Source: Photorhabdus bodei
GTDB lineage: Bacteria > Pseudomonadota > Gammaproteobacteria > Enterobacterales > Enterobacteriaceae
Direction: 5' to 3'
Assembly: GCF_003287735.1 (NCBI RefSeq)
Contig: NZ_NSCM01000008.1
Span: 62,001 to 126,000, forward strand
DNA length: 64,000 nt
A program made the translations under genes and the position numbers. The notes under the pieces were generated by a model. The model searched no databases, was not told the origin of the DNA, and saw only the letters and a program-made list of their open reading frames with translations. Below, in pieces: positions 46,004 through 58,330 of this stretch; positions within the stretch are counted from its first letter, which is position 1, and every line of letters begins with the position of its first letter.

Positions 46004-46023
46004 AACTGTATAAATAACCATTA
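46004..46023 (+). promoter_or_regulatory. Degenerate LexA-box candidate upstream of polB
   Basis: CTG-TATAAATAAC-CAT (46006-46021) fits the CTG-N10-CAG LexA consensus except for the last base. It lies about 55 bp upstream of the polB start, where E. coli polB (dinA) carries an SOS box. Confidence 0.4.
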
Positions 46024-46075
46024 TCCAATGCTATAATTGTAGTTATTTTCAACAAATATAAGCGCCTGCCTCTAT

Positions 46076-48424
46076 ATGCAACAGAATCATGCTGAACAAG
46101 GTTTTATACTGACACGCCATTGGCGGGATACTCCCTCGGGTATTGAGGTGGAATATTGGCTGGTGACAGATCAGGAGCCACGTCATATAAAAATTCTTCA
46201 CCAACAAGCTGTTGCTTTTATCTTGCAAGCTAATATGCCGCAGGTGGAAAAAATTCTGGCGCAAGAGCGCAACTACCATCTCCGCCCACTTTCATTGAAA
46301 GATTTCAATCGCCAGCCTGTTGCCGCGCTTTATTGCCAGCAATATCGCCAATTACAACGGATTGAGAAAGTGCTACAGCAACAGGAAATTCAGGTTTATG
46401 AAGCAGATATCCGTCCACCAGACAGGTTTATGATGGAACGTTTTATCACAGCTCCCATCTGGTTCAGTCAAGCACCTAATGGCAGCTATCAGATGAAACC
46501 CAACCCGGCTTATCGCCCAACACTGAAATGGGTATCGCTGGATATTGAAACCAGCCAGCATGGAGAACTTTATTCCATTGGATTAGCAGGATGTGATCAG
46601 CAAAAAGTATTTATGCTTGGCCCTGCTAACGGTAATGAGCACCGGGTAAATTTCGATTTGGAATATGTAGCAAGTCGTCCGCAAATGCTGGAAAGACTTA
46701 ACGAGTGGCTGGAAAAATATGACCCTGACGCCATTATTGGCTGGAACCTGATTCAGTTCGATCTGCGGATTTTACAAAAACATGCTGAACGCTACGGCGT
46801 TCCACTGAAATTTGGACGGGCCGGAGGGTTACTGGAATGGCGGGAGCACGGCTTTAAACCGGGACACTTTTTCGCTTCCACCGCCGGTCGATTGATTATT
46901 GATGGTATTGAAGCACTGAAAACCGCTACCTGGAATTTCCCTTCTTTCAGTCTGGAATATGTCTCGCAAGAACTATTGGGCGAAGGCAAAGCCATTGATA
47001 CACCCTATCAGCGTATGGATGAGATTGACCGTCGATTCCAGCAAGATAAGCCCGCACTGGCACAATATAATCTGCAAGACTGTATTCTGGTAAACCGGAT
47101 TTTCGATAAAACCCACTTAATGGAGTTCCTGTTGGAAAGGGCAACAGTTACCGGTCTCGCCGTAGATCGCAGTGGCGGTTCAGTCACCGCTTTCACCCAT
47201 CTTTACATGCCAAAAATGCACCGCATCGGTTATGTTGCCCCAAATCCAGGCGGGAAGCCTGAAGATAACAGCCCCGGAGGTTTCGTGATGGATTCTCGCC
47301 CCGGCTTGTATGATTCAGTGCTAGTGCTGGATTATAAAAGTCTGTATCCCTCGATTATCCGCACTTTTCTTATCGATCCTGTCGGTATGGTGGAAGGTCT
47401 GGCACAGCCGGACAGCGAGCATGCGGTTCCCGGTTTTCGCAATGCCTTCTTTTCCCGTACTCAGCACTGTCTGCCTGATATCGTGACGCAAATCTGGCAT
47501 GAACGTGACGCAGCAAAAAAACAGCATAACGCCCCATTGTCACAAGCATTGAAGATCATCATGAACGCTTTCTATGGCGTTCTTGGGGCGGAGGGCTGTC
47601 GTTTCTTCGACCCACGTCTGACGTCTTCCATTACTATGCGCGGCCACGAAATTATGCTCCAGACCAGAAAGCTGATTGAATCTCAAAACTATCAAGTTAT
47701 CTACGGTGATACAGATTCTATCTTTATATGGCTGAAACAGGCGCATGAAGAAGAACTGGCTCTCAGTATCGGCAAAGAACTTGCGCGATTCGTTAACCAA
47801 TGGTGGCAAAAACACCTGCAAGAACATTTTGGGCTTAAAAGCACCCTTGAGTTGGAATTTGAAACTCACTATCGCCGTTTTCTGATGCCAACCATCCGTG
47901 GAGCTGAACAAGGCAGTAAAAAGCGTTATGCCGGTCTCAGTGGTGACCGCATGGTCTATAAAGGTCTGGAAACAGTACGCACTGACTGGACACCTCTGGC
48001 GCAAAATTTCCAGAAGCAACTGTATTCACTGATTTTTCATGAACAACCTTATCAAGAGTTTATCCGTGGTTATGTTACCAGTACCCTAAAAGGAAAATTT
48101 GATGATAAACTAATCTACCGTAAAAGGTTGGGCCGTAAGTTGTCTGACTATCAGCGCAATGTACCACCCCATGTGAGGGCAGCAAGGCTGGCAGATGAAT
48201 ACAATCTGCAACATAACCGGCCCTTGCAGTACCAAAATGGGGGGTGGATAAGCTATGTCATGACACAATCCGGGCCGGAACCACTGGAAAATCTGCATTC
48301 ATCACCAGACTATGATCACTATATCAATAAGCAACTTCAGCCTATCGCTGATGCTATCCTGCCGTTTTTACAGGATGATTTTATAACTTTACTCACCGGA
48401 CAGATGGTAATGCCTTTTGGCTAA
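46076..48424 (+). CDS. polB: DNA polymerase II
   Basis: Family B replicative-repair polymerase, SOS-induced in E. coli, used for translesion and restart synthesis. 782 residues (E. coli 783). Exonuclease motifs [15 protein letters not shown] (Exo I, about 156) and [11 protein letters not shown] (Exo II); polymerase motifs [14 protein letters not shown] (A), [12 protein letters not shown] (B) and YGDTDSIF (C), followed by the KKRYAGL region. Between the ERIC-containing accessory patch and rapA; in E. coli araDABC sits between thiQPB and polB. Confidence 0.97.
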   Translation: MQQNHAEQGFILTRHWRDTPSGIEVEYWLVTDQEPRHIKILHQQAVAFILQANMPQVEKILAQERNYHLRPLSLKDFNRQPVAALYCQQYRQLQRIEKVLQQQEIQVYEADIRPPDRFMMERFITAPIWFSQAPNGSYQMKPNPAYRPTLKWVSLDIETSQHGELYSIGLAGCDQQKVFMLGPANGNEHRVNFDLEYVASRPQMLERLNEWLEKYDPDAIIGWNLIQFDLRILQKHAERYGVPLKFGRAGGLLEWREHGFKPGHFFASTAGRLIIDGIEALKTATWNFPSFSLEYVSQELLGEGKAIDTPYQRMDEIDRRFQQDKPALAQYNLQDCILVNRIFDKTHLMEFLLERATVTGLAVDRSGGSVTAFTHLYMPKMHRIGYVAPNPGGKPEDNSPGGFVMDSRPGLYDSVLVLDYKSLYPSIIRTFLIDPVGMVEGLAQPDSEHAVPGFRNAFFSRTQHCLPDIVTQIWHERDAAKKQHNAPLSQALKIIMNAFYGVLGAEGCRFFDPRLTSSITMRGHEIMLQTRKLIESQNYQVIYGDTDSIFIWLKQAHEEELALSIGKELARFVNQWWQKHLQEHFGLKSTLELEFETHYRRFLMPTIRGAEQGSKKRYAGLSGDRMVYKGLETVRTDWTPLAQNFQKQLYSLIFHEQPYQEFIRGYVTSTLKGKFDDKLIYRKRLGRKLSDYQRNVPPHVRAARLADEYNLQHNRPLQYQNGGWISYVMTQSGPEPLENLHSSPDYDHYINKQLQPIADAILPFLQDDFITLLTGQMVMPFG

Positions 48425-48619
48425 TTACTATTTGGCTGATTACTATTTTTTGCAGGTGACGACCGGCTTTGCTTCCATTAACATATCGCCCCTTTGACGA
48501 GTGATAAGGGGATTGACGGGGTGTCTTACTGTCTACCCATTATCTCCGTGAGATCAAATAAAAAGCTGTCGTCCTCCACCTATGAATAACATTATCTAAC
48601 AGAAACTGAGTTAAAATTT

Positions 48620-51532
48620 ATGCCATTTACCCTCGGTCAACGCTGGATCAGCGATACAGAAAGCGAACTTGGATTAGGAACCGTTGTTGCACTGGACGCA
48701 CGAATGGTCACTTTGCTCTTTCCTGCCAGCGGTGAAAACCGCCTCTATGCACGCAATGATTCTCCTATTACCCGTGTTATGTTTAACTCGGGAGATGTTG
48801 TCACCAGCCATGAAGGCTGGCAACTCAAAGTAGATGAAATCCAACAAGAAAATGGCCTGCTGATTTATACAGGCACACGACTTGATACTCTGGAAGAAAA
48901 TATCAGTCTGCGCGAAGTGTTACTTGACAGTAAACTTACCTTCAACAAACCACAGGATCGCCTGTTTGCTGGTCAGATTGACCGTATGGACCGCTTTGCC
49001 TTACGTTTTCGCGCCCGTAAATACCAAAGCGAACAATTTAAACTGGCTGAAAGTGGTTTGCGGGGTATCCGCGCAAGCTTGATCCCTCATCAACTTCACA
49101 TCGCAAATGAAGTCGGCAAGCGCTACGCACCAAGAGTTCTATTGGCCGATGAAGTCGGTTTGGGTAAAACCATCGAAGCCGGGATGATCATCCACCAGCA
49201 ATTGCTGGCCGGTCGTGCTGAACGTGTTCTGGTGATTGTGCCGGATAGCCTTCAACATCAATGGTTGGTAGAAATGCTGCGCCGTTTCAATCTGCGCTTT
49301 GCCCTGTTTGACGATAGCCGCTATATCGAAGCACGGCACGACAGTGACAATCCATTTGAAACAGAACAATTGGTACTCTGTTCACTGGATTTTGCCCGCC
49401 GTAATAAACAGCGTTTTGAGCATATGCTTGAAGCCAGCTGGGATTTGATGGTGGTGGACGAAGCTCACCATCTGGCCTGGAGCGAGGATACACCTAGCCG
49501 TGAATATCAGGTTGTCGAACAATTAGCTGAACAGATCCCAAGTGTACTGCTATTGACTGCAACACCAGAGCAGCTAGGACAGGAAAGTCATTTTGCCCGT
49601 CTACGCCTACTTGATCCAAACCGTTTCCACGATTATCAGACTTTTATCGACGAACAACAAAAATATCGTCCAGTTGCCGATGCTGTCACACTGCTGTTAT
49701 CAGGTAAACAACTTAATAATAATCAATTAAACCTAATGGGTGAGTTGATTAGTGAGCAGGATATTGAGCCTCTGTTGAAAGCCGCCAATAGTAATAGCGA
49801 TGAAAGTGAAACTGCACGACGTGAACTGATTTCCATGCTGATGGATCGCCACGGCACCAGTCGTATTCTGTTCCGTAATACCCGTAATGGTGTGAAAGGC
49901 TTCCCCCATCGGGAATTGCACCAGATAAAGTTGCCTCTGCCATCCCAATATCAGACCGCCATTAAAGTCTCCGATATTATGGGCGCTAAAAAATCGCTGG
50001 AAGCACGCGCATGGGATATGCTCTACCCAGAACAAATTTATCAAGAGTTTGAAGGCGAAAACGCTACCTGGTGGAACTTTGATCCCCGCGTAGAATGGCT
50101 ACTCGGTTTTCTGATGGCAAATCGCCATGAAAAAGTGCTGGTAATTTGTGCGAAAGCAACCACCGCTCTGCAATTGGAACAGGTACTACGTGAGCGAGAA
50201 GGGATTCGTGGTGCTGTTTTCCATGAAGGTCTATCACTGATTGAACGTGATCGCGCCGCAGCCTATTTTGCTTCCGAAGAAGAAGGAGCTCAAGTATTAC
50301 TATGCTCCGAAATTGGCTCAGAAGGCCGCAACTTCCAATTCGCCAACCAATTAGTGATGTTCGATTTACCATTCAATCCGGATTTACTAGAACAGCGTAT
50401 CGGACGTCTGGATCGTATCGGCCAAAGCCGTGATATCCAAATTAGTGTGCCTTATCTGGAAAATACCGCCCAAGCAATCCTGATTCGCTGGTATCACGAA
50501 GGTTTGGATGCATTCGAACATACCTGCCCAACGGGTCGTACTATTTACGATCACTATTATGAAACTCTGCTGAACTATCTTGCCAAACCCAACAACCAGG
50601 AGCAGGAAAAATTTGGTGAATTTATTGATCAGTGCCGTCAGCAACATGAGCAACTCAAACAGCAACTGGAGCAAGGCCGTGACCGGCTGCTGGAAATGAA
50701 CTCCAATGGCGGCGAACATGGTTTGCGGCTGGCAGAAAAAATTTCAGAGTATGACAATGATACTGATTTGGTGAACTTCTCTCTCAATCTATTTGATATC
50801 GTTGGTATCAATCAGGAAGATCGCAATGACAATATGATAGTGCTGACACCATCCGATCATATGCTGGTCCCAGATTTTCCTGGATTACCAAAAGATGGTT
50901 GTACTATCACTTTTGATCGTGAACAGTCACTGTCCCGTGAAGATGCCCAGTTTATCAGTTGGGAGCACCCAATTATCCGTAATGGGTTGGATCTGATCCT
51001 TTCCGGTGATACAGGTAGCTGTGCGGTATCCCTTTTGAAAAATAAAGCATTACCTGTTGGAACTCTGCTGGTAGAGCTGATCTATGTAGTTGAAGCACAA
51101 GCCCCTAAACGCCTGCAATTGACCCGATTCCTTCCACCAACGCCATTGCGGATACTGATGGACCTGAAAGGCAATAATCTGGCTGGTCAAGTGGAGTTTG
51201 AAAGCTTTAACCGCCAGCTTAATGCAGTGAATCGTCATACTGCAAGTAAACTGGTCAATGCGGTACAAAAGGAAGTTCACGCTATTTTGCAACAAGCCGA
51301 AGGTTTAGTAGAAACTCAGGCAAAATCATTGATTGAACAAGCAAAACAGGAAGCAGATGAAAATCTTGCCGCTGAACTTTCCCGTTTGGAAGCATTGAAG
51401 GCGGTCAATCCAAATATTCGTGATGATGAATTGGAAGCCATTGAAACCAATCGCCAACAGTCACTGCTTAACTTAAATCAAGCAAGTTGGCGTCTGGATG
51501 CTATTCGCCTTGTTGTCGTTACACACCAGTAA
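48620..51532 (+). CDS. rapA: RNA polymerase-associated ATPase RapA (HepA)
   Basis: SWI2/SNF2-type translocase that binds core RNA polymerase and helps recycle it. 970 residues (E. coli 968). N-terminal tandem Tudor-like domains ([21 protein letters not shown]), then Walker [13 protein letters not shown] (about 177), the DEAH box [16 protein letters not shown], and the second RecA lobe with [14 protein letters not shown] and [14 protein letters not shown]-terminal coiled-coil-rich part ([13 protein letters not shown]). The 195-bp leader contains a CCCCTT/AAGGGG hairpin at 48489-48511. Confidence 0.97.
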   Translation: MPFTLGQRWISDTESELGLGTVVALDARMVTLLFPASGENRLYARNDSPITRVMFNSGDVVTSHEGWQLKVDEIQQENGLLIYTGTRLDTLEENISLREVLLDSKLTFNKPQDRLFAGQIDRMDRFALRFRARKYQSEQFKLAESGLRGIRASLIPHQLHIANEVGKRYAPRVLLADEVGLGKTIEAGMIIHQQLLAGRAERVLVIVPDSLQHQWLVEMLRRFNLRFALFDDSRYIEARHDSDNPFETEQLVLCSLDFARRNKQRFEHMLEASWDLMVVDEAHHLAWSEDTPSREYQVVEQLAEQIPSVLLLTATPEQLGQESHFARLRLLDPNRFHDYQTFIDEQQKYRPVADAVTLLLSGKQLNNNQLNLMGELISEQDIEPLLKAANSNSDESETARRELISMLMDRHGTSRILFRNTRNGVKGFPHRELHQIKLPLPSQYQTAIKVSDIMGAKKSLEARAWDMLYPEQIYQEFEGENATWWNFDPRVEWLLGFLMANRHEKVLVICAKATTALQLEQVLREREGIRGAVFHEGLSLIERDRAAAYFASEEEGAQVLLCSEIGSEGRNFQFANQLVMFDLPFNPDLLEQRIGRLDRIGQSRDIQISVPYLENTAQAILIRWYHEGLDAFEHTCPTGRTIYDHYYETLLNYLAKPNNQEQEKFGEFIDQCRQQHEQLKQQLEQGRDRLLEMNSNGGEHGLRLAEKISEYDNDTDLVNFSLNLFDIVGINQEDRNDNMIVLTPSDHMLVPDFPGLPKDGCTITFDREQSLSREDAQFISWEHPIIRNGLDLILSGDTGSCAVSLLKNKALPVGTLLVELIYVVEAQAPKRLQLTRFLPPTPLRILMDLKGNNLAGQVEFESFNRQLNAVNRHTASKLVNAVQKEVHAILQQAEGLVETQAKSLIEQAKQEADENLAAELSRLEALKAVNPNIRDDELEAIETNRQQSLLNLNQASWRLDAIRLVVVTHQ

Positions 51533-51547
51533 ATATTAGCAATACCT

Positions 51548-51602
51548 GGAGGCTGGACCGGGATAGGGTAACCTTTACTAAGAACCCTATTCCCGCGCCT
51601 CC
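51548..51602 (+). terminator. Nested stem structure between rapA and rluA
   Basis: Outer GGAGGC (51548-51553) / GCCTCC (51597-51602) encloses GGGATAGGGT and ACCCTATTCCC, which pair with one bulge around a loop. No T-run follows, so it may be a transcript-stabilising or attenuating structure rather than an intrinsic terminator. Confidence 0.5.
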
Positions 51603-51628
51603 CCTGATATTCAGCTACCGGAGCCTTA

Positions 51629-52279
51629 ATGGAAGCTTATAATCCTCCTACCGATCCTTGGTTACATGTGCTCTATCAGGATCAATATATCATTGTGGTC
51701 AATAAACCCAGTGGGCTACTTTCTGTTCCCGGTCGGGCAGAAGAACATAAAGACAGCATTATGACGCGGATACAACAACAGTTTCCAGCGGCAGAATCTG
51801 TTCACCGGCTGGATATGGCAACCAGCGGCGTAATGGTAGTTGCACTGACCAAAGATGCAGAGCGTGAACTGAAACGTCAGTTCCGTGAACGAGAACCGGA
51901 AAAAACCTATATTGCGCGGGTTTGGGGACGTCTGGAACCAGAAACGGGTCTTGTCGATTTACCGCTGATTTGTGACTGGCCGAACCGGCCAAAGCAGAAA
52001 GTGTGTTTTGAAACCGGGAAATCAGCCCAGACTGAATACGAAGTACTCGCTTACGAAGATGAGGCAACTCGAATAAAACTCTCACCGATAACTGGTCGTT
52101 CACATCAGCTCAGGGTGCATATGCTAGCACTTGAACACCCAATTTTGGGAGACCGGTTTTACGCTCATCAGCAGGCAAGAGCAATGGCATCTCGCCTGCA
52201 ATTACATGCACAAGAGTTATATATCACACATCCGGTCTATGGAACGCCAATGCATTTTCAGTGTAAAGCCGATTTTTAA
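51629..52279 (+). CDS. rluA: Dual-specificity rRNA/tRNA pseudouridine synthase A
   Basis: Makes pseudouridine at 23S rRNA position 746 and tRNA position 32. 216 residues (E. coli 219). Catalytic Asp in HRLDMATSGVMVVAL (about residue 63), upstream IVVNKPSGLLSVPGR, then PITGRSHQLRVHMLALEHPILGD near 150. CCGGAG lies about 7 bases upstream of the ATG. Follows rapA, as in E. coli. Confidence 0.97.
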   Translation: MEAYNPPTDPWLHVLYQDQYIIVVNKPSGLLSVPGRAEEHKDSIMTRIQQQFPAAESVHRLDMATSGVMVVALTKDAERELKRQFREREPEKTYIARVWGRLEPETGLVDLPLICDWPNRPKQKVCFETGKSAQTEYEVLAYEDEATRIKLSPITGRSHQLRVHMLALEHPILGDRFYAHQQARAMASRLQLHAQELYITHPVYGTPMHFQCKADF

Positions 52280-52372
52280 TTAATAGACAAATACGGTAAC
52301 CGAATCCAATGAAGCCAATATCAGACACAAGGCCAAGCCACAGCAAGCCAAAAGAACACGGATATTTGCCAT
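52280..52372 (-). CDS. Putative 30-residue single-helix membrane protein
   Basis: ATG at 52372 with a strong AGGAGG (52383-52388 on the minus strand) 10 bases upstream; a second ATG at 52381 is too close to that site. The peptide starts MANIRVLLACCGLALCLI and continues LASLDSVTVFVY, one hydrophobic helix with three cysteines. The stop directly follows the rluA stop (convergent). No family recognised; many enterobacterial small proteins of this size are single-pass membrane proteins. Supported by the ribosome site and composition only. Confidence 0.5.
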   Translation of the reverse strand: MANIRVLLACCGLALCLILASLDSVTVFVY

Positions 52373-52514
52373 TTTTTGCATTCCTCCTAAGTTAAAACAA
52401 AATAAAACATAAAATATTCTAATATTTTAGAGGAATAAAAAATAAACTCAACAGCCGTAGGGGATATTATTCCCCTATACATTTAGTGACATGTTTTTAA
52501 AAATAAAAAATGGG

Positions 52515-53336
52515 CTATTTAAAACCCTTCTCTTTTTTAATGAAATCATAGGCAGCCTGAATTGACTGGGCCTTTTGTTTAGCAATCTCCATCATTTCCG
52601 GTGGTAAACCTTTTGCTACCAACTTATCCGGATGGTGTTCACTCATCAATCTACGATAAGCACGTTTAATTGTCGTCGCATCATCCTTTTCACGCACCCC
52701 CAACACTTTACAGGCGTCCGCGAGTGTTGGCCCCTGCGCAGCCTTCTGATAACCGCCATACTGCCGTTGCTGCCACTCTCCTCCATCACCGAAATTGCGG
52801 CCACCTTCCATCATGGCAAGGAATTGTTCGAATTGGTTACGAGAGATCCCAAGTTCATCAGCAATAATAAACAGCACCGTCCTCTCGTTCGGATGCAATT
52901 GACCATCAGAAAATGCCGCCTGTAATTGGATCTCCAAAAACATGCGAATTAAGTCAGACCGGCCAAAACAGGCACGACGCAATTGTCTTAGTGTCTCACG
53001 CAAAGGAAAATTAGGCTCTTTACCTTCACGAAAAGCCTGCTGTGCTGCAATCCTGGCTTGTCCGTGAAGTTGCATTCGTTCCATTAACTGGCTCGCAAGC
53101 CGGATATCCGTTTCAGTCACCCGCCCTTTTGATTTAGTAATATGGCCCATCACCTGAAAAGTACTGCTGAAAAATAGCAGTTGGCGAGACTGATTATTTG
53201 CAAAAAAACCTTGGTTTCTCCGTACACTGGCCCTATCAAGCATATGGCCAATAAATAGACCAATGACAATACCCCAGAAGCCTGCTCCAGACACAACACC
53301 AAAGATCAGCCCAAGCAATTTTCCCCAATAATGCAT
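52515..53336 (-). CDS. djlA: Co-chaperone DjlA (membrane-anchored DnaJ-like protein)
   Basis: Type III membrane protein that recruits DnaK and affects capsule (Rcs) signalling in E. coli. 273 residues. One glycine-rich N-terminal membrane helix ([19 protein letters not shown]), a TerB-like central domain ([26 protein letters not shown]), and a C-terminal J domain with the HPD motif in [12 protein letters not shown]. Convergent with rluA and divergent from lptD, with ERIC element 4 in the shared upstream region. Confidence 0.96.
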   Translation of the reverse strand: MHYWGKLLGLIFGVVSGAGFWGIVIGLFIGHMLDRASVRRNQGFFANNQSRQLLFFSSTFQVMGHITKSKGRVTETDIRLASQLMERMQLHGQARIAAQQAFREGKEPNFPLRETLRQLRRACFGRSDLIRMFLEIQLQAAFSDGQLHPNERTVLFIIADELGISRNQFEQFLAMMEGGRNFGDGGEWQQRQYGGYQKAAQGPTLADACKVLGVREKDDATTIKRAYRRLMSEHHPDKLVAKGLPPEMMEIAKQKAQSIQAAYDFIKKEKGFK

Positions 53337-53416
53337 ATACTCCTCAATTCACCAATGCTCTGAGTGTAGTTTTGCATTATCATACTATTCATTCAGCTCT
53401 GTGCCTAACGGCAAGA

Positions 53417-53543
53417 TATACCCTATGGATTTCAAGATGCATCACGACGGCAAAGGAGCGAATCCCCGGGAGCATAGCTAACTATGTGACCGGGGTGAGT
53501 GAGTGCAGCCAACAAAGAAGCAACTTGAAAGATGACGGGTATA
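53417..53543 (+). repeat. ERIC element 4 (between djlA and lptD)
   Basis: Full 127-bp ERIC copy located 80 bp from the djlA start and 102 bp from the lptD start, so it is inside the divergent promoter region of both. Confidence 0.95.
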
Positions 53544-53645
53544 AGTAAAGGTATGACTTTACACTGGCGTATATTCATCGAGTACGCTAGTCTCTTGAGG
53601 TTTGCCCGGCATAATGCCACTGATGACGGAACCGCATAAATATCT

Positions 53646-55970
53646 ATGAAGAAATGTTATCCAACTTTGCTGGCCACAACGGTATGGGCCGCACTTTATG
53701 GTCAGCATGCACATGCTGATCTCGCAGCGCAGTGTATGCTGGGGATACCTGTTTATGATCAGCCAATCATTAATGGCGATTTAAATCAACTTCCTATCAA
53801 TATTCTGGCAGATGATTCACGCGCAGATTATCCGCGTTCCGCTAAATTTATCGGTAATGTTAATATTAAACAGGGTAATAAAACCCTGACCGCCGATCAG
53901 GTACAACTTGATCAAACAGAAGATAAAGTTCCGTTAAGAACCGTAACTGCAACGGGCAATGTCCATTATGATGATCCCTTGATTATTCTGAAAGGTCCAC
54001 ACGCTTGGTCTAATTTAAATAATAAAGATACCGATATGTATCAAGGTGATTATCAGATGGTCGGGCGTCAAGGACGCGGCACCGCAGACAAAATGAAACT
54101 GCGTGGTGAAAACCGTTATGCCATTCTGGATAACGGTACTTTTACTTCCTGCCTGCCGGGTAATGATAGCTGGAGCGTTGTCGGCTCCGAAGTTATTCTC
54201 GATCGCGAAGAAGAAGTGGCAGAAATATGGAATGCCCGTTTCAGAGTGGCTAACGTTCCCATATTTTACAGTCCGTATCTTCAATTACCGATCGGTAATA
54301 AACGCCGTTCCGGTTTTCTTATTCCTAACGCCAGCTATTCCAAAAATGACGGCTTTGAATTTCTGCTGCCTTATTATTGGAATATCGCACCAAATTATGA
54401 TGCCACGATTACACCGAACTATATCAGTAAACGTGGTTTAAAACTGGATAATGAATTCCGTTACTTAACCAAAGCAGGCACAGGAACCCTTGCTCTCGAC
54501 TGGCTGAATAACGACGAACAGTATGTCAAAGACAAAAAGACAAACACACGTACCGCCAGAGAAAGTGATAATCGCTGGTTATTTTATTGGAGACACAGTG
54601 GTGTGATGGATAGGGTATGGCGTTTTAATATCGACTATACCAAAGTCAGTGATCCCGAATATTTTTCTGATTTCAGCTCTCAATATGGTTCCACCACCGA
54701 TGGCTATGCCACACAAAAATTCAGTCTGGGCTATGCTCAACAAAACTGGAATGCCACGCTATCAACTAAACAGTTTCAGATTTTTTCTAAAGATACCAGT
54801 AGAAAAGCTTATAGAGCAGAACCTCAGTTAGATTTGAATTATTACAAAAATGATCTAGGACCATTTGACCTTAAAGTTTATGGTCAGGCGGCGAAATTTA
54901 CCAGTGTAGGTAAAAATAACCCGGAAGCAACCCGCTGGCATCTGGAACCCTCCATTAACCTGCCACTCTCCAATGGCTGGGCCAGTATGAATAATGAAGT
55001 TAAGCTGATGGCGACTCACTATCAGCAGGATATTCCCAAAGCTACCGAGAATGCTGAATATAAAGAATCTGTTAACCGGGTTCTGCCACAGTTCAAAAGC
55101 GAAGCCAAAATGGTATTTGAGCGTTCAACGTACCTGAACAACAATTACACCCAAACGCTAGAACCGCAGGTTCAGTATCTGTATGTGCCATACAAAGACC
55201 AAGATAATATCAATAACTTCGACTCATCTTTACTGCAAACTGACTACAACGGCCTGTTCCGTGACCGCTTTTATGGTGGCCTGGATCGTATTTCATCGGC
55301 CAATCAAGTGACTACCGGTCTCACTACCCGTATTTATGATGAAGGTTTGGTTGAACGTTTTAACCTGTCATTAGGTCAAATCTATTACTTTGAACGTCCA
55401 CGCACCGGTAAAGAAACCATCATCAACAGTAAAGATAGTACCGGCATGATGACCTGGGCAGGTGATACTTACTGGAAAATTAATGATTCCTGGGGCTTGA
55501 AAGGTGGTATGCAGTACGATACTCGCCTGAGCAGCGTAACGATGGGGAATGCAGTACTAGAATATCGCCGTGATGAAGACCGACTTGTACAGTTGAACTA
55601 TCGTTTTGTTGACAGAGATTATATCCAAGCTACGGCTAAGAGTGCTCCGGCTTTCCAGCAAGGGATTTCTCAAGTTGGTCTGGTTGCAAGTTGGCCGTTA
55701 AGTGATCGCTGGGGTTTAGTAGGTGCTTACTATTACGATACTAAAGAACAGCAACCAGCAAGTCAGTTAGTGGGTTTGCAGTACAACACTTGTTGCTGGG
55801 CAATTAACGTTGGCTATGAACGTAAGATCGTTGGTTGGAAAGACAATAATAGCGAATATGACAACAAATGGTCATTTAACTTTGAACTTCGTGGCTTAAG
55901 TAACAATCATAGTTTGGGTAGCAAAAAAATGTTGCAGTCTGGCATCATGCCATACCAACGTGCATTCTGA
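53646..55970 (+). CDS. lptD: LPS-assembly outer-membrane protein LptD
   Basis: Outer-membrane barrel that, with LptE, inserts lipopolysaccharide into the outer leaflet. 774 residues with a signal peptide ending HAHA-D. The periplasmic OstA/LptA-like beta-jellyroll (about 55-180: ITLT-type repeats such as [24 protein letters not shown]) is followed by the 26-strand barrel. Conserved cysteines needed for the inter-domain disulfides are visible: AAQCMLG near the N-terminus, FTSCLPG near 170, and the NTCCW pair near 717. Followed by surA, whose product folds LptD. Confidence 0.97.
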   Translation: MKKCYPTLLATTVWAALYGQHAHADLAAQCMLGIPVYDQPIINGDLNQLPINILADDSRADYPRSAKFIGNVNIKQGNKTLTADQVQLDQTEDKVPLRTVTATGNVHYDDPLIILKGPHAWSNLNNKDTDMYQGDYQMVGRQGRGTADKMKLRGENRYAILDNGTFTSCLPGNDSWSVVGSEVILDREEEVAEIWNARFRVANVPIFYSPYLQLPIGNKRRSGFLIPNASYSKNDGFEFLLPYYWNIAPNYDATITPNYISKRGLKLDNEFRYLTKAGTGTLALDWLNNDEQYVKDKKTNTRTARESDNRWLFYWRHSGVMDRVWRFNIDYTKVSDPEYFSDFSSQYGSTTDGYATQKFSLGYAQQNWNATLSTKQFQIFSKDTSRKAYRAEPQLDLNYYKNDLGPFDLKVYGQAAKFTSVGKNNPEATRWHLEPSINLPLSNGWASMNNEVKLMATHYQQDIPKATENAEYKESVNRVLPQFKSEAKMVFERSTYLNNNYTQTLEPQVQYLYVPYKDQDNINNFDSSLLQTDYNGLFRDRFYGGLDRISSANQVTTGLTTRIYDEGLVERFNLSLGQIYYFERPRTGKETIINSKDSTGMMTWAGDTYWKINDSWGLKGGMQYDTRLSSVTMGNAVLEYRRDEDRLVQLNYRFVDRDYIQATAKSAPAFQQGISQVGLVASWPLSDRWGLVGAYYYDTKEQQPASQLVGLQYNTCCWAINVGYERKIVGWKDNNSEYDNKWSFNFELRGLSNNHSLGSKKMLQSGIMPYQRAF

Positions 55971-55973
55971 TGC

Positions 55974-55991
55974 TATACCCTATGGATTTCA
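55974..55991 (+). repeat. ERIC end fragment between lptD and surA
   Basis: 18 bases identical to the left end of the ERIC copies (tataccctatggatttca), then unrelated sequence. No right half is found, so this is a truncated relic directly after the lptD stop. Confidence 0.7.
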
Positions 55992-56049
55992 TTTTGATAT
56001 TAAACATGATAAATCCGCTATTGCGGAACCTACATATGATGGGAAAAGT

Positions 56050-57351
56050 ATGAAGAACTGGAGAACTCTCATTTTCGGATTGATGCTTTCAGTGAGTACT
56101 GCCTTCGCTGCGCCTCAGCAAATGGATAAAATTGCTGCGGTCGTTAATAACGGGGTGGTACTGGAGAGCGACATCAATAACCGCTTACAATCCGTCAAAC
56201 TGGATGCGCAACATGCCGGCCAGCAAATACCGGATGAACAAACGCTACGTCATCAGATCCTTGAACGTCTGATTATGGATAATATCCTGCTACAAATGGC
56301 AAAACAGATGGGGATCACCATTCCTGATCAAGCATTGGATTCTACAATTGCCAATATTGCAGCCCAGAACCACATCACTGTGGAACAAATGAAACATCGC
56401 ATTGCTGCTGACGGAATGAGTTTCGATACTTACCGTGATCAAATCCGTAAAGAGATGCTGATAGCAGAAGTGCGCAATAATGAAGTCCGCCGTCGTGTCA
56501 CCATTTTGCCTCAAGAGATCGACGCCTTAGTTAAACAAATTAGCAACCAGAATACTAACGATACTGAATTGAATATCAGCCACATTCTGATCCCATTGCC
56601 AGAAAATCCTGATCAGGCACAAATGGAAAAAGCCATGACGGTAGTGCGGAAAATTATGTCTGAACTTAAACATGGTGTTGATTTCGGTAAATTGGCTATC
56701 GCCTATTCTGCCGATCCACAAGCGCTGAAAGGCGGTAATATGGGTTGGAGTAGGCTTCAGGAGTTACCAACTCTGTTTGCTGAACAACTGCAATTAGCTC
56801 AGAAAGGCGCCGTTGTTGGCCCAATTCGTTCCGGTGTTGGTTTCCATATTCTCAAAGTTAATGACATCCGTGGCGGTAATCCAACCATCGCCGTCACTGA
56901 AGTTCATGCCCGCCATATTCTATTAAGAACTTCTCCTGTCATGACCGATGATCAAGCGCGTACCAAGTTGCAGCAAATCGCCAGTGATATTCGCAGTGGA
57001 AAAACTGATTTTGCCGATGCCGCCAAAGAGTTTTCAGACGATACAGGCTCCGCCCTGCGTGGTGGTGATCTCGGCTGGACTACCCCTGATATCTACGATC
57101 CTGCTTTCCGTGACGCATTAATGCGACTGAACAAAGGTGAAATCAGCCAACCAGTTCACTCATCTTTTGGTTGGCACCTGATCCAACTGCTGGACACTCA
57201 CAAAGTTGATAAAACAGATGTCGCTCAGAAAGATCGTGCTTACCGTATGTTGTTCAACCGTAAATTCACCGAAGAAGCACAAAGCTGGATGCAGGAACAA
57301 CGCGCCTCAGCTTATGTGAAAATTTTAGATGGCAGCGATGCACAACAATAA
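56050..57351 (+). CDS. surA: Periplasmic chaperone and peptidyl-prolyl isomerase SurA
   Basis: Chaperone for outer-membrane porins and LptD. The start at 56050 ([12 protein letters not shown]) gives 433 residues and a normal signal peptide ending AFA-A; the longer open frame from 55960 runs through the ERIC fragment and is not credible. N-terminal chaperone region ([17 protein letters not shown]), two parvulin domains ([13 protein letters not shown] at about 175 and [14 protein letters not shown] at about 285), and the C-terminal helix region ([23 protein letters not shown]). Overlaps pdxA. Confidence 0.97.
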   Translation: MKNWRTLIFGLMLSVSTAFAAPQQMDKIAAVVNNGVVLESDINNRLQSVKLDAQHAGQQIPDEQTLRHQILERLIMDNILLQMAKQMGITIPDQALDSTIANIAAQNHITVEQMKHRIAADGMSFDTYRDQIRKEMLIAEVRNNEVRRRVTILPQEIDALVKQISNQNTNDTELNISHILIPLPENPDQAQMEKAMTVVRKIMSELKHGVDFGKLAIAYSADPQALKGGNMGWSRLQELPTLFAEQLQLAQKGAVVGPIRSGVGFHILKVNDIRGGNPTIAVTEVHARHILLRTSPVMTDDQARTKLQQIASDIRSGKTDFADAAKEFSDDTGSALRGGDLGWTTPDIYDPAFRDALMRLNKGEISQPVHSSFGWHLIQLLDTHKVDKTDVAQKDRAYRMLFNRKFTEEAQSWMQEQRASAYVKILDGSDAQQ

Positions 57352-58330
57352 ACCGATTGTTATTACCCCCGGCGAGCCTGCCGGGGTTGGGCCTGATTTA
57401 ACAGTGGCTCTTGCTCAACAAAGTTGGCCAATGCAATTGGTCGCTTGCGTAGACCCCAACCTGCTTCTCGACAGAGCCAGACAACTTAATTTACCTTTGC
57501 AACTACAAGAATATTCTGCTGACAAGCCCCACGAACCACAGGCTGCCGGGACGTTGACAATACTGCCAGTTCCTCTTCATGTACCCGCAATCGCTGGCGA
57601 ATTGAATCAAGAAAACGGTAGATATGTCACCGAAACACTGGCACAAGCTTGTGACGGTTGTTTAAACGGGGAATTTTCAGCATTAGTCACAGGGCCAGTT
57701 CATAAAGGGAATATCAATGATGCTGGCGTGCCTTTTATCGGCCATACCGAATTCTTTGCCGATCGCAGCGGATGCCAACGAGTCGTCATGATGCTTGCGA
57801 CAGAAGAACTTCGAGTTGCCTTGGCAACGACGCATCTACCCATTGTTGATGTACCAAAATCCATCACTTTCGATAGCCTACGAGAAGTGATTACTATTCT
57901 TAACCATGACTTAAAAACAAAGTTTGGCCTGGCAAAACCCTGTATTTATGTTTGCGGTCTGAATCCTCATGCGGGAGAAGGCGGCCATATGGGACGGGAA
58001 GAGATTGATGTTATTATTCCTGCGTTAGCCAGTCTGAGAGCAGAAGGCATCGTGCTGGAAGGCCCTTTACCGGCAGATACTTTGTTTCAACCTAAATATC
58101 TTCAACATGCAGACGCCGTACTCTCGATGTATCACGACCAGGGATTACCCGTGTTAAAATACCAAGGTTTTGGCAGAGCAGTGAATATTACATTGGGCCT
58201 GCCGTTCATCCGTACTTCGGTCGATCATGGCACAGCACTGGAACTGGCCGGGACAGGTCAAGCTGATGTGGGAAGCTTTATCACCGCATTAAATTTAGCA
58301 ATTAAAATGATACAAAACAGTAATGAATAA
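57338..58330 (+). CDS. pdxA: 4-hydroxythreonine-4-phosphate dehydrogenase
   Basis: Oxidises 4-phosphohydroxy-L-threonine in pyridoxal-5'-phosphate synthesis. 330 residues from ATG 57338, whose [20 protein letters not shown] matches the E. coli start; an ATG three codons upstream is the alternative. Metal and substrate motifs: [58 protein letters not shown]. Overlaps surA by 14 bp and rsmA by 8 bp, implying a tightly coupled operon. Confidence 0.97.
   Translation: MHNNKPIVITPGEPAGVGPDLTVALAQQSWPMQLVACVDPNLLLDRARQLNLPLQLQEYSADKPHEPQAAGTLTILPVPLHVPAIAGELNQENGRYVTETLAQACDGCLNGEFSALVTGPVHKGNINDAGVPFIGHTEFFADRSGCQRVVMMLATEELRVALATTHLPIVDVPKSITFDSLREVITILNHDLKTKFGLAKPCIYVCGLNPHAGEGGHMGREEIDVIIPALASLRAEGIVLEGPLPADTLFQPKYLQHADAVLSMYHDQGLPVLKYQGFGRAVNITLGLPFIRTSVDHGTALELAGTGQADVGSFITALNLAIKMIQNSNE

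Noticed and set aside
55960..56049. N-terminal extension of surA
   Set aside because: The extra codons run through an ERIC fragment and precede a normal signal peptide whose Met at 56050 matches E. coli SurA.
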